From Euryodendron excelsum (lineage: Eukaryota > Streptophyta > Magnoliopsida > Ericales > Pentaphylacaceae): a stretch of 64,000 bases of DNA. The translations under genes were made by a program, and so were the position numbers. Below the pieces are notes generated by a model, which was not told the DNA's origin, did not search any database, and was given only the letters and a program-made list of their open reading frames with translations. The first letter of the stretch is position 1, and every line of letters begins with the position of its first letter. Where the stretch lies: NCBI GenBank assembly GCA_033060915.1, contig CM065378.1:13087501-13151500 (forward strand), in the 5' to 3' direction. Below, one piece after another: positions 13,081 through 24,081 of the stretch.

Positions 13081-13240
13081 TACTCTCTTACAAAATTTGT
13101 ATAGAAAATTTTACCAGAACGACGCTTAATAATGGCACCATTGTAATTAAAAACTATCATGATGAATGTTTCGTTTTAAAATAAATGACTCTTATCCAAC
13201 CACATCATTCGAATGATATACTTTGTATAAATTTTTTAGT
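13081..13240. repeat. MITE-like inverted repeat (family with AAATTTGTATAGAAAATTTT ends)
   Basis: The left end has CAAAATTTGTATAGAAAATT. The reverse complement of the right end gives ACTAAAAAATTTATACAAAG. The same terminal motif in inverted arrangement recurs at 23127-23280 and 45131-45293, so this looks like a small dispersed family. No clear target duplication was seen here. Confidence 0.45.
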
Positions 13241-16200
13241 AAAAAAAAACAATCAAGGCTTCGACTACCGTGAAATTTAAAGAGAGTCAGATATATGCAA
13301 TCTTATTCTCATGTGCAATGAGTCTGTTTGTGTATTTTGAGCTCTAATCACGAGCTCGTTATGCTCATGTGAGCCTCTAAGAACCTTCTGCTATCTTATG
13401 ACATGACACGAAATCATGTCTATGTTCATAACAATGGAAAGAAAATGAAAATAAAAAGTGTAAAATGCATGTGACATTAAAATCCCCTTACAATTCAGAG
13501 AAAGCGATGGGGATGTGATCGGCATTTTTTTTCCCTCTAAGCGCCGTGATTTCAGTTAATTTTCGTTTTGTTTCAGTGTGAGTATACCTCTTTCATCCAT
13601 CCCTTTCCTTGGAATCTCTCTCTCTCTCTCTCTCTGTTCTGGGCAAGTAGGGATAGTTGGACTAAAATTTTAAAGCCAACCCTATTGGTATGTGCACATA
13701 ATATTTATCCGTACGCTTTCCAATTGTTTTAATTGGAGACCCACCCTGTCAAAAATGGGGCAAAAAAATTGACTCTTCAAGACTTGTGATGAACCACTGA
13801 AACCTGAAGTGGGTTCGACTCTAATTAGGTTGTTTTGAGGAGAGGACCACCTTCCCCTACCCCCCCTGGCTTCATTGCAGAAACCAGTTTTGCTGTTAAT
13901 GTCAGTTGCAAATGAATTTTTGGGTACCCGCCACCTTGAATAAGCATTGCAGATTTTGGATTTTTACCTTTGGCTGTGATAAAAAAAAAAAAAAATTAAG
14001 CATGCTAGAGCATATATATATATATGCATCTTGTATCCTTATGTTTGTATAGAGCTCAGCTCTTGCCACATGTATGCAAATGATACAGATGAAGCAAATT
14101 TCAAATTCAATTGGCAGTAGCCTATATTTGATTCATTCCAAAGATGTGAAGCTATCAAATTTGTCTCCCTTCTTTTGTATCGGGAATCAAATCCATAATC
14201 AAACGTAGAGGTAGCCTTACTCAGATTCAAGTTTTTGTGCCCACCTGTCATATAAATTACTCCTTACTTCACATTAATCTGCATATTGAAACTAGGTTCT
14301 AGCATGCCCTGATACCCATATCAGACAAGAAAAGAAAGCGAGGAAGAAGCGGCAACCGGCACGGAAAATTTTCTTTGAATGGCATCAAGAAACTAACAAA
14401 AATCCTGATCAGGGGAGAATTGTTTGCTGAGTCTATGCCCACGTGATCAATCTTTTAAGCTTGTTTTTTTTTTTTTTTTTTAACAATTTATATTTCATTA
14501 AAGTTACTTACTGCCAACCCTCAATTACCTGTATTCATGGGTAAGCATATACTATGTTAGGTATATGTATATACATTCTGCACCACATGAATGAAGAGAG
14601 AAGAGAACAGTTGTAATTCTACCAGAGGACATCAAGGCCACACAATGGATATTAGTTTGCTTCATTCACATTCATTATACAACAGTATAAAATCCCAACT
14701 TGCTTCATGTTGTTGCTTTGTATTGTGAGCTTTGCTTTTGTGATTACCATCAATGCATATGATATAGACATTTGGAAAGAAGGGATAGAGTACGAACTTC
14801 TAAGCCGTACGTCGTTTTGTGTAACAAGCTCGTGAACTTCGAGTCCTCTCGTGAACCAGAAGCACAAAGGGATCATTAGGGTTCCTTCTATTCCACTGTG
14901 GTGACACTTCACCAAAGAGCAAAAAGAAAAGGTAAAAAAAAAAAGGGCTCTGTGGCGATCAACCACAGAGCTAGAGTTATGATTTTTGCCATTTAAAGGG
15001 TAAAAGTTACTCCATTACGAACTGGACACGGTCGAAACCTAAAAATAGACATTTAACCTTTTTCAGACCTCGGAATGACAAAAATCTTGTGCACTAAACT
15101 CTTTTTTTTTTCTTCTTCTTCTTCTTTTACTTTTGTCATACTCAATGTTTTTACACATTACTTTATTGTGGATTAGTTTTGTTTTTTTTTTTTACTCCAG
15201 AACAAAGCATGAGAGTATTTTGATCTATGTCTATTCTATGTTAGCTTACTTTTATGATTAACCTAAGCCAATGGCATTAGTTGGAAACCTACATTTGTTC
15301 CAAAACGCCGGCTTTGGAACATAGTGATTGTGCTGATCATAAATTCCAAAATTACATTCTCACTGTTTAGTTACAAACAAACAACAGCTCACTAATCATT
15401 AGAGCAACATAAAAAAAAAAATTCCAATTAATTACTGATGCTTCGTTTCCTTTGTGTTTTATGTGAAAGAACTTACTCATTGCCCACATCAGGAATTTTA
15501 TGTTATCATAAAAACTAGATTTTAACACAAATTTTGATTTACTAGAATTAGAATGGGATCATTCAATTATTCAAGATTATGAGTTTAAAAATCTTGAAGA
15601 TAAAAATCTATTTGATTTTCGGTAGAACTCCAGAATGGACAACTGCAGTTAAGTGTATCAATTCCAACAACTCTTTGAAAAGGAAAATCTTTTCAACCTT
15701 GACAAACCTGCATTCATGTTTGCTTCTAAATTTAACATATTTCACAATCCTGAATCTTTTAGCGTATAGGTCAAGTTTTTTTCATATATAGTATTGTGTG
15801 CTTTTTGATTTATCTTTTTGATGTATCTATAATAGGTCGCTCACGTAATGTGCAAATATATCGTCTCTAAAAAAACAAATGTATCCATTACAAAAAAGGG
15901 TTCAAGTTAAACAAATGTAAATGCTACTCTTACCATATAATTCTCCTATAAATTTGCTATTTGAGAAACTAAACTGGCTTAAAATAGCCATGACAGTACT
16001 CAAAAATATTAAAGAAAGAAGAAAGAGGAAAGGAGTTAGACAAAAACCACCCTTTGATGGCCTTGATATGTTCCTTTCTCTGTTTGTTTTTTTCATTTAA
16101 TTTACCAAACAACCCCTTACCATTCAATTTTTTCATTAGAAACAGGACTTCTGAAACAGAGCAACCAATAGCAATCAGCTAATTCAGGGCAATCTAAGAA

Positions 16201-16839
16201 AAGGGATTCACGGATCATTCTAGAACTTGAAGCTAAACACAATAGCTTCACTGTTCACAAGGAAAACATTGTGTCCTGTCTTAAAGCTTCCAAAGCTTGG
16301 GATTTTACTGAATGAACTGATGTTTAGTGTCTTGTTTGGCATGTGAAGCTTCAGTTGGGGAAGGGCTTGTTTGTATTATGTGTATGTATCTCTATTGATC
16401 TGATCACTATTTAGATATCAACAAAGGGTTTGTCGCCACCTGTTTGTTTGAAAATTCCAAGGACCCCAAGAGTCTGAATTTCATCCCTACCATTCACGGA
16501 TTTCTTTGAGGCCCCAAAGTGTTTTTTGACAACATTATTGTTTTGGGGAGGACATGATCTGAGACTTTTTTCTGTTTTTGTTGCTTTTTCCCATCATATA
16601 ACTTTGGCTATAATGCAAAGGCTATACATACATATATGATATATGGTCCTCTCAGACCCACAGTGCAAGCACATGATCCGCAATATAAGGCATGTACAAT
16701 ATCATTTACAAGCACTGACAATAGCCCTTATAGAAGCAAAATAGGGCTAACTTGAATTTTTTGGGAACAATAAACTTGTTTTTTTATTATCTTAAATATC
16801 TAAAAAATTATACAGGTAAAGAGAACCTTGGTAGTTTAA

Positions 16840-17152
16840 GGGTCTATTTGATACTTGTGGAAGAGAAAAAGAATGAGAGAAAATTATTTTCTTATCTTTG
16901 TTTGATTTGCAAAAAAAAAAGAGAAGAAAGTGAAAGGAAAAATCACTTTTTCTTGTTCAAAATTAAAAGAATAGAGGAAGAAAAATAATAGAATACCTAT
17001 TAAAAGAGAGAGAGGAAGGAAGATGAAACGAAAGTGAGAAGAAAACAACTTTTTCTTTCCTTTCTCTTCTATTCCCGCCAAAATTAGAAACCAAACAAAA
17101 GAGAGGAATTTCCCCTTCCTTTCCCCATCCTTCAACAAGTATCAAACAGGCC
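16840..17152. repeat. MITE, 313 bp, TAA target duplication (Tourist-like)
   Basis: It starts GGGTCTATTTGATACTTGT, and its right end reversed starts GGCCTGTTTGATACTTGT. It is flanked by TAA on both sides (16837-16839 and 17153-17155). The interior is purine-rich on the left and pyrimidine-rich on the right, so it can fold back. A 3-bp TAA/TTA duplication with such ends fits PIF/Harbinger-type MITEs. ORFs inside it are artefacts of the fold-back. Confidence 0.65.
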
Positions 17153-17199
17153 TAAGGGGGCGTGGGCCCTGCTACACATACATTATTAAATAAAAGAAA

Positions 17200-17275
17200 C
17201 GATAGTTCAGTGTATGAAACTCCTCTCACTGTAGGACGACAGTTCAGTGCACAAAGCTTCTCTCACTGTAGGACG
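17200..17275 (+). repeat. short tandem repeat, about 37-bp unit
   Basis: Two units with the pattern ACGAYAGTTCAGTGYAYRAA followed by CTYCTCTCACTGTAGG, then a partial third unit starting ACGATA. It lies just right of the TAA-flanked MITE. Confidence 0.7.
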
Positions 17276-17928
17276 ATAAGATGTACACAACCTCCGGGAG
17301 GCATAGAGTCCAAATTCTGTACTTTGGATCACATTGATTGGCCATTTGCTTTGATAAATGGGAATGGACCTTATTCAATTAGAGAATATAGTATTTAAGA
17401 TTGAAGCAATGCTAGATTTTCTATGGCATGAGATTCAGGGCAGGCCTTTTGGCATTTACATTTGGAAAGTTTGTTTGTCTTTCTCAATCATTCCAGTCAA
17501 TTATATCTCATTCAGTGACACTGCTACAATCAAAATGTGGATCAACAGACGCACCTTGTTGCCTTTGCTTCTAATCACTGTCAGATCAATAATCTATGCA
17601 TACTTGTGTATATAATTGTGTTTAGAATGCTTTCTCACTTTTGAAGAAGTATCGAATGCGAATCTATATTAGATCCAATCAAGAGACAGTTTCTTGGGTT
17701 TAATTTGTGTAGATACTGTTGTATTCATATGATGTATTCAAAAGCGGCTTAACAACAACATAATCTTAAACAAAAGGACAGTACCAACTATTAAGAATTC
17801 AGATGCATAGACGGCATCGTACACGTTTGTTGGATCTTTATCATGAATTTTCTACTAGATGCTTAGCTTAAACAAATAAGTTGGGTTACTTGATCTTTCA
17901 AAGCCAAGTACCTTCTGGATTCTAAAGT

Positions 17929-17966
<38 letters not shown>

Positions 17967-18190
17967 CGTTGCTTTGAATCCCTACAAAGACACCATGAAC
18001 AGGTCTCCTAAAGACTTGGCTAATACCTGGCTGACAATTAACAATGGGTGCTATTTAGAAAGTTTCATTGTACAACGACAGACAAATCAAAACACATAGA
18101 ACCGTATAATACTTGCTTTCATTAATTAATTCTTTTCAAAGTACTTTACACAGAATTGCTCTCTGTTGTCCTATTGAATTTTGTATATCA

Positions 18191-18302
18191 TTCCTGTATA
18201 AACTTATACGACGACACTTATACCAATGAAATTGGACTTTAGACTAATTCCTGTATAAAATTATACGACGCCTCTTATTACCAATGAAATTGGACTTTAG
18301 AC
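18191..18302 (+). repeat. tandem duplication, about 57 bp x 2, 3' of the second polygalacturonase
   Basis: Copies at 18191-18244 and 18248-18302 share TTCCTGTATAAA, TTATACGACG and CCAATGAAATTGGACTTTAG. The shared CCAATGAAATTGG is itself nearly palindromic. Position suggests the 3' UTR or flank of the minus-strand gene ending at 18401. Confidence 0.75.
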
Positions 18303-18400
18303 CCTGTTCCAATCAATACTAACAGAGTAAATTTTATAATCTTAACTGATTCCATTAAATAAAAATCATCTAGTATTAACCTTCTATAGGGAGAGACAAG

Positions 18401-21400
18401 TCAGAGCTCAGTATGAACAAGATCCTCTCTGCTGGGTTTTGCAGGCTCACCCTCTTCAGTCTGTTTGATTATCAGCTCTTTGTCAGAGGAAGTCAGGCAT
18501 TCTGCTGAAGGCTGCACATATCCATAGCCAAAGCCTGTGGCTGAGTTGCAGTAGGTCTCAACTGTGCCATCCTTCCTCCCTAAGTTGATGTTGTTCAGGA
18601 CTATGTGTTTGCATGGAACTGTGTCACTGCAGGCAAATTTCATGGCTTTTTCTGTCTTTGACGTCCCACTAATGTTCCAATACATGATTTCACTTATTTC
18701 CACAGCTGATGTCTGTAAAACAAAAACAAACAGGATCATAAATTTTTTTTTTTCCCTAAGCTTGTTATACAATTATTTTGCTATGATTTACGTAAGTTTT
18801 GGGAATTTTGTGAGTTTGTTCAGCAGTCATAGAGAAGAGATTCCAGGATTCAATCGTATGAACTGCGAGGTTTTACCTGGTTCTGACAAGTAGTTGGGGA
18901 ATCACAGTAGAATTGGTCAATGATGATGGGATATGAAACATCTTCCATCCTCACGTTCTGGTATCGTATTGAACGAACGTAACCGGATCCTCCCTACACC
19001 AGACAACCAGAAAGAGAAGTTAATGGTTGTGATATTAGGAACATCGTAATATCTTATCACAAGCAAATGTTTTCTAGTAAAAGGCATCAACAAGAATATG
19101 TTCTCTCGATGAATTCTCTTTGGCTGATGATAAGAAATATGGATAAAATCATATCCACCAATTATCAAAAAATGGCTTTAAAAAAAGAAAAAAAAATCTT
19201 ATATATATTAACTCAACAGCACTAATTTCTGGATTCAAGATGATGTTTAAGTGCTGCTTCAAGGCATCATTAGTTCTCATTTTCAGTAGTTTCCATGTCT
19301 ATAACATAATTTGTATGGTTAGCTCTTTTTCAGGTAACAGATGATAATTCTGCAATATTAAATTGCACTGCCTCCCTCTCCACCCCAAATTAAAAAGAAA
19401 CAGAACAAATTTAAAAGCAATGTCATCAGTTTATAATTGAAGTTGGCAGATTTTAATTATGGAGAATGAGAATTACCTGCCAAGTCTTGATTCTGAGGCC
19501 ATTGGTAGTCTCCCTAAGGAATGCTGTATCCAAGACCACCTTCGTCACTATGCCTGTGGAGTTGGCCTTCCCAAGGCTTCCTATGCTGGAAGACAAGAAA
19601 TATGCACTATAAGAATGAGTAGGTAAGACCTTTGAAATCATGGAACTGGTAATTCTTTAACAATTTTCACACATTTTGTGGGTGCCAATCTCATTTATTT
19701 ACCTTGCACTGAGTTTTAGTCAGTATACTATTTTAGTACATAGTATGATTATGCAATTATCAACAGCTTAACTCGAGTGGGAGAAGTTTTTGAACTTGAT
19801 TATACCTAATTCCGTGACCTGGTCCACAATAGATTGTCTTCATCTTGATACTGGAACTACCATTGACAATTGAGATGCAATCGTCCCCTAAACAGCACAA
19901 GCAGAACCACCCATGTTATACTACTTGTTAGTACCTTTCCATTGACATCAATCATCGATTTTGTGTAAAATAGAAGTGCCTCTCATTCATATTAACCCTA
20001 GGATGCATGTTCTAGGTGTATATAATTTGTACAGAAAACACTATTTTGGCCATTTCTTTAGTGGTGTGTTTCCTCAACCTTCTTGTGCCGTGTTGCTCCA
20101 TCTCAAGAGCCATTTGTATTAATTTAAACAACCAATGGTTGGCTATAAGTTTAATTAGCATCAGATACGTGAGAAAAGAAAGGCACTTATACAGCGCTAT
20201 TAAGTTCAAATGCATTTAGTTTCTTCTATGAAAAAATATGAGAAAGGAGAGGGCGGGGTTTGGGAACCTGTTCCGATTTTACAGTTCTGGAGAACTACAT
20301 TTGTTGATTCAGTAATATGGATTCCATCAGTGTTGGGACTGTCTCCTGGAGCAGAAATTTGTATATCAGACAAGCGTACAGATTCAGATCGGGAAATGAC
20401 GAAATGCATCTGTTGGCTGTTTTGAATAGTAAGGCCTTTCACCTTTACAGCTGAGCTTGAGTCTATAGTTAATGCCTGCAATGAACCCTTCATATTACTT
20501 CTAGAGCAAGAGAGAGAGAGAAAGAACTCTCCGTGTTTTACTTTACTTGATTTACACTCATGTAACCCTGCATGAATTGTTTTATTATGTCTTAAGGAAA
20601 AACTAAAATACTTACAGTTGGTGCTCCTTTACAAGGCTGTCAAAGAAACAAAAGGGATTCAAAAAACAGAAAACAAAAAAAAAAGAAAATCAGAGGAGGA
20701 ACAAAAAAATTAATTGTCGAATTCAAGAAGATGAGTAATTTAAAAAAAAAAATTACATTTGACTTGTTCCTTTTGCAAGATGCTGCCCACCATTTGCTGC
20801 CTGAGCCATCAATAACTCCACCCCCCTGGAAAAGGACTCCATTCAGTTTGGAAAAATCAAGCCAAATTCGTGGGTTTGTTGGATCCCAGTTTTTGGGCTC
20901 ATCTGGTGCTACAATGGTTCCTTCAATCTGTACCCAGTAGTAATAACAACAAAAAGAAAAATGCATTAAACAAGACCATAGCAGTGCAATGTGAGATGTA
21001 AGAGAAATCTAAGACGCGCCCCTCTCCTCACTCGAAAGAAAATGAAAAATAATGTTGGAGATTACCTGGACGACTAACTTGTCAGCACAAGGCCCCTTAA
21101 ATCTTGTTGCATTAACTAGATAACGGCGTCCTATGGGAACCAAGAAAACTGATCTTGGTTTAGAACAAGCTTGCTGCCACGCCATTACGAAGGCCTAATA
21201 GCAATCACAAGACACACAAAGAAAGGAAAACTTAATGGAGGTGACATTCCATTTAATAAATACTTGAGAGGGTTCACATCGGAATGATGAGGCTCCAATT
21301 ATATGCTGTTTGTAGGCATGAAATGCTTAGAACTTGAATAATGAAAGATTCATAAACATTTGAGCAGAGCTTAAACGGATTTAGAAAATAATAAACCACA

Positions 21401-21645
21401 TTCACCTGGGTATCATCAGAAACTCCATCTCCAACTGCTCCAAAACTATCCACATTCACAAGAACCTTGCTACCACGTTCACTCATCCAAGATGGATGAT
21501 CAAAAAGTTCTATACCATCTCCTTCTTCTATGTCCAAGCTTTCAAGCTCTCCAAGAACGGCAATGTCATCACATAAATTGCTTCCTGCGGTTCCATGAGC
21601 CACTATCAGCAAACCTACAAAGGAAACCAATAAGATTTTGTCCAT
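18401..21645 (-). CDS. polygalacturonase, GH28, At1g23460/At1g70500-like
   Basis: A second secreted pectin hydrolase. Nine exons: 21645-21406, 21194-21066, 20927-20757, 20636-20616, 20475-20268, 19887-19806, 19585-19477, 18993-18877, 18712-18401. Phases agree throughout and give 462 aa. The 21-nt exon 4 encodes PCKGAPT. Residues 1-21 form a signal peptide, followed by an acidic pro-region and then FGAVGDGVSDDT. The catalytic motifs are complete: NTD (235-237), GDD (257-259), GHG (280-282) and RIK (315-317). The start is the ATG at 21645 because it begins the signal peptide; an in-frame ATG 17 codons upstream would bury it. It differs from the neighbouring polygalacturonase in pro-region and exon layout, so the pair is not a recent tandem copy. 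Next to the decayed PPR gene and the C15 peptidase it fits the Arabidopsis At1g23450-23460 neighbourhood. Confidence 0.93.
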
Positions 21646-22065
21646 GTTTTTATAGGTTCTGGTGGTTTGCAAGATTGCTTGATTTACATAAATCAAGTGA
21701 AGACATTGGGTATTAATTTATATATGCAGATTAGTATTGGAAATGGGGTTTTTTGTGGTGATATATGGCTTGGCTTGGAAGTAGATGAAGGTGTTCTATT
21801 TTCTATATGCCCACACTTCAAGTGTAAGAATAATTTTTTGGAGGCCTTCGCTTTACTCTTCAACCTGTGGTCCAGACCACTAACATAAATCACCGAAGTG
21901 TTCATGGGTTCTGGGTTCGGATTATGCTTCATAGCAAATTGCTAGAAAAACCAACACTCAAAAAGGTTTCAATTTTGGGCAATCTCCCATGAAATGCACG
22001 GTATAATTGGTATCTATATATATACACATGTGGTTTCACCCATCAAAGTGTAGAGTGTAGAGTGT

Positions 22066-22720
22066 GTAATTACCAAAGAACATAAAGAACCCAGAGCCCA
22101 GAAAATGAACGAACCGATGGCCTCTCTGCCCCATTGCTGCATCCTAGTGAAGGTATCATGAGCATCAAGTGAAAACCCATTTTTGGCAGAGATGGAAGCA
22201 ATTGAATTCCATGAAATCACATCCTCAGCTGGAATCACTTCAAATGATTTCCTTGCAGCAATCAAAGCAGCCACAAGCAGAACAAAAACCAACCAACAAA
22301 TAAATTTGATTCTAACCATTCCAAAACTTAATTGCGCGACAATGCAGCTGCTTTCCTTCATCCAAAAGCCTCTCATTTGATCAACCCAATTCACGAAATC
22401 CACTTAAAAATCAAATTCCACATTGCTAAATTTGGTGTGGCAAGTCAATAAACAACTTCAAGGCGCGCAATACCAAAAAGACCCACATGCGTACAAAGAA
22501 CAACAAGCGAACTCCAAACAAATATGTTCACGCTGAATCCTAACAGGATTACTCTGCAGAGAACTTGAATTCCTTCTTGATAAAACCCCGCGTCGCCACA
22601 AATACTCAAATCAGATGAAAAAGTGGTCGAACTCTCTTTCAAATCCATGGGAAACCATTTGATTATAGATTCAGAGAGCTTGTTTGGGAAGTCCATACCA
22701 GCCATACTCAGAAATTAACA
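22066..22720 (-). pseudogene. PPR protein pseudogene (PLS/E type)
   Basis: Fragments of a pentatricopeptide-repeat protein in shifting frames. The first part reads EGIQVLCRVILLGFSVNIFV then SSLVVLCTHVGLFGIAR. Frames change near 22450 and again near 22340, where GKQLHCRAIKFGM appears in another frame. Then come ARKSFEVIPAEDVISWNSI and AKNGFSLDAHDTFTRMQQWG, after which a further shift moves RPSVRS out of frame. At least three frameshifts and the loss of most repeats make a functional product unlikely. An intact PPR gene of this type would have many more 31-36 aa repeats and normally no intron. Its place between the polygalacturonase and the C15 peptidase matches Arabidopsis At1g23450 (a TPR/PPR-like gene), as I recall. 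Confidence 0.8.
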
Positions 22721-24081
22721 TGTTCCACGTAACAATGACACGCAGATTGAGGGCAGAATCTAAAGACCCAGATTTGACTTGATTTTGATTGCACGAGAAT
22801 ACATATCACCGTACGAGTTCCAGTTTGAGAGTGAATAGATATCACCTCACGGGTACGCATTTGCGTGTGAAGGTTGTTACGGTACCGGCAGAGGATGGTA
22901 ATTTGTAATTTGCATTGTTCATTATCTCCGGAAGGTAAATTTCAGGGAAATCATATATAGATCGTCTGCAAAGGATCAAACTTCTTGAAAAGATGAGCTT
23001 AAACTTGGATTAAAATTGCAGTTTATACCTCATCTAGTTTAATATTTCTAAGGTAAACAATTTTTGGCGTTGTAATGCTGGTGTGTTCGAAAGGTCAAAA
23101 AACTTTTTCTTCTATTATATATATATATATTTTGAGTAACACTAATTTTTATACAAAATGATGTAACTATTTGTAATCATTTTATTTCAAAATAATACAC
23201 CCATTATCTTTAATTCATAATTTAAAAAATTTCGCTGTCATTTTTGTTTAAAAATTTTGTATGAATAAACTGTTTTTTTTTATTTATATAAATTCGCCTA
23301 AACTGCTTTTGGCAAAGTAGGTTCCAAACATTGTAGGTTCCAAACATTGTTTTTTTTTGAAACCGTATTTAACAAATAGGTTTCAAAACTGTTTTTGTGC
23401 ATAGGATAAACCCATTCTGGTCCTTGTTTTTAAGAAATTTTTCAAAAAATACACCAATTTTGGGAAAAAAATGAGTTCTTTGTGAGTTTTCAAAACCGTT
23501 TTCATGAAGAGGGAAATAATTTGAAAACCATGGTGTTTTGTGACAAAGAGGTGTTTTTATATTTTTTTGTTTCCAAGAACACAAATAAGGAACAGTTTAA
23601 GATTTTTTTGTTTTTGAATATATGAAAAATGAAAACAGAACCGTAACCAAACAGGTTCATGAATGGTTTCTCAAAATATAAGCAAAATTTCCAAGCTCCC
23701 TCATACAATACTCCATTGGGGAGATCCCTCATCTTTCTTTGTTCTACATTGACAAGTGCTTTGGTCATTTGTAGCCTGCACCATATGACATCTGCCTCAT
23801 ACTGCATGGTTAGGCTGGAGAGGCTAATGGTTGCCTCTCTTCTTCACCAAAAGTGAACCAATTACATAATACATTCCACATAGACCAAATACATAATAAA
23901 CTGACCGGGAGTTGCTGGAAACTGGGCCTTGCCTTCATCAAACCTAGGTACCCCATCAATGCACAGGAGTAAGCATTGATAACTCCATAACTGAAACTAA
24001 GAAACTAGCTGTTGCAATATTACGCACAACCAAAGGAAATATGAATGACTCTTACAATTCAGGAACAACACATTTTTTTAC
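22721..24081. other. spacer between PPR pseudogene and C15 peptidase
   Basis: No gene was recognised. It includes a MITE-like inverted repeat at 23127-23280. At 23325-23660 a region is rich in AGGTTCCAAACATTG direct copies and homopolymers, probably another decayed element. The last part is presumably the peptidase 3' UTR. Confidence 0.5.
23127..23280. repeat. MITE-like inverted repeat, second member of the dispersed family
   Basis: The left end has AACACTAATTTTTATACAAAA; the right end has TTTAAAAATTTTGTATGAAT in inverted relation. It shares the (A)AATTTGTATA core with the copies at 13.1 and 45.1 kb. The boundaries are approximate. Confidence 0.4.

Larger units (their letters stand above)
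11382..18400. other. 7-kb spacer between the two polygalacturonase genes
   Basis: No gene was recognised. It holds the promoter of the first polygalacturonase at its left end and the 3' flank of the second at its right end. In between are local tandem duplications (12.4-12.8, 17.2, 18.2 kb), MITEs (13.1 and 16.8 kb), homopolymer runs and a GA microsatellite at 17933-17960. Confidence 0.6.

Noticed and set aside
14652..14966. Minus-strand frame of 104 codons
   Set aside because: No motif, AT-rich composition and no nearby signals.
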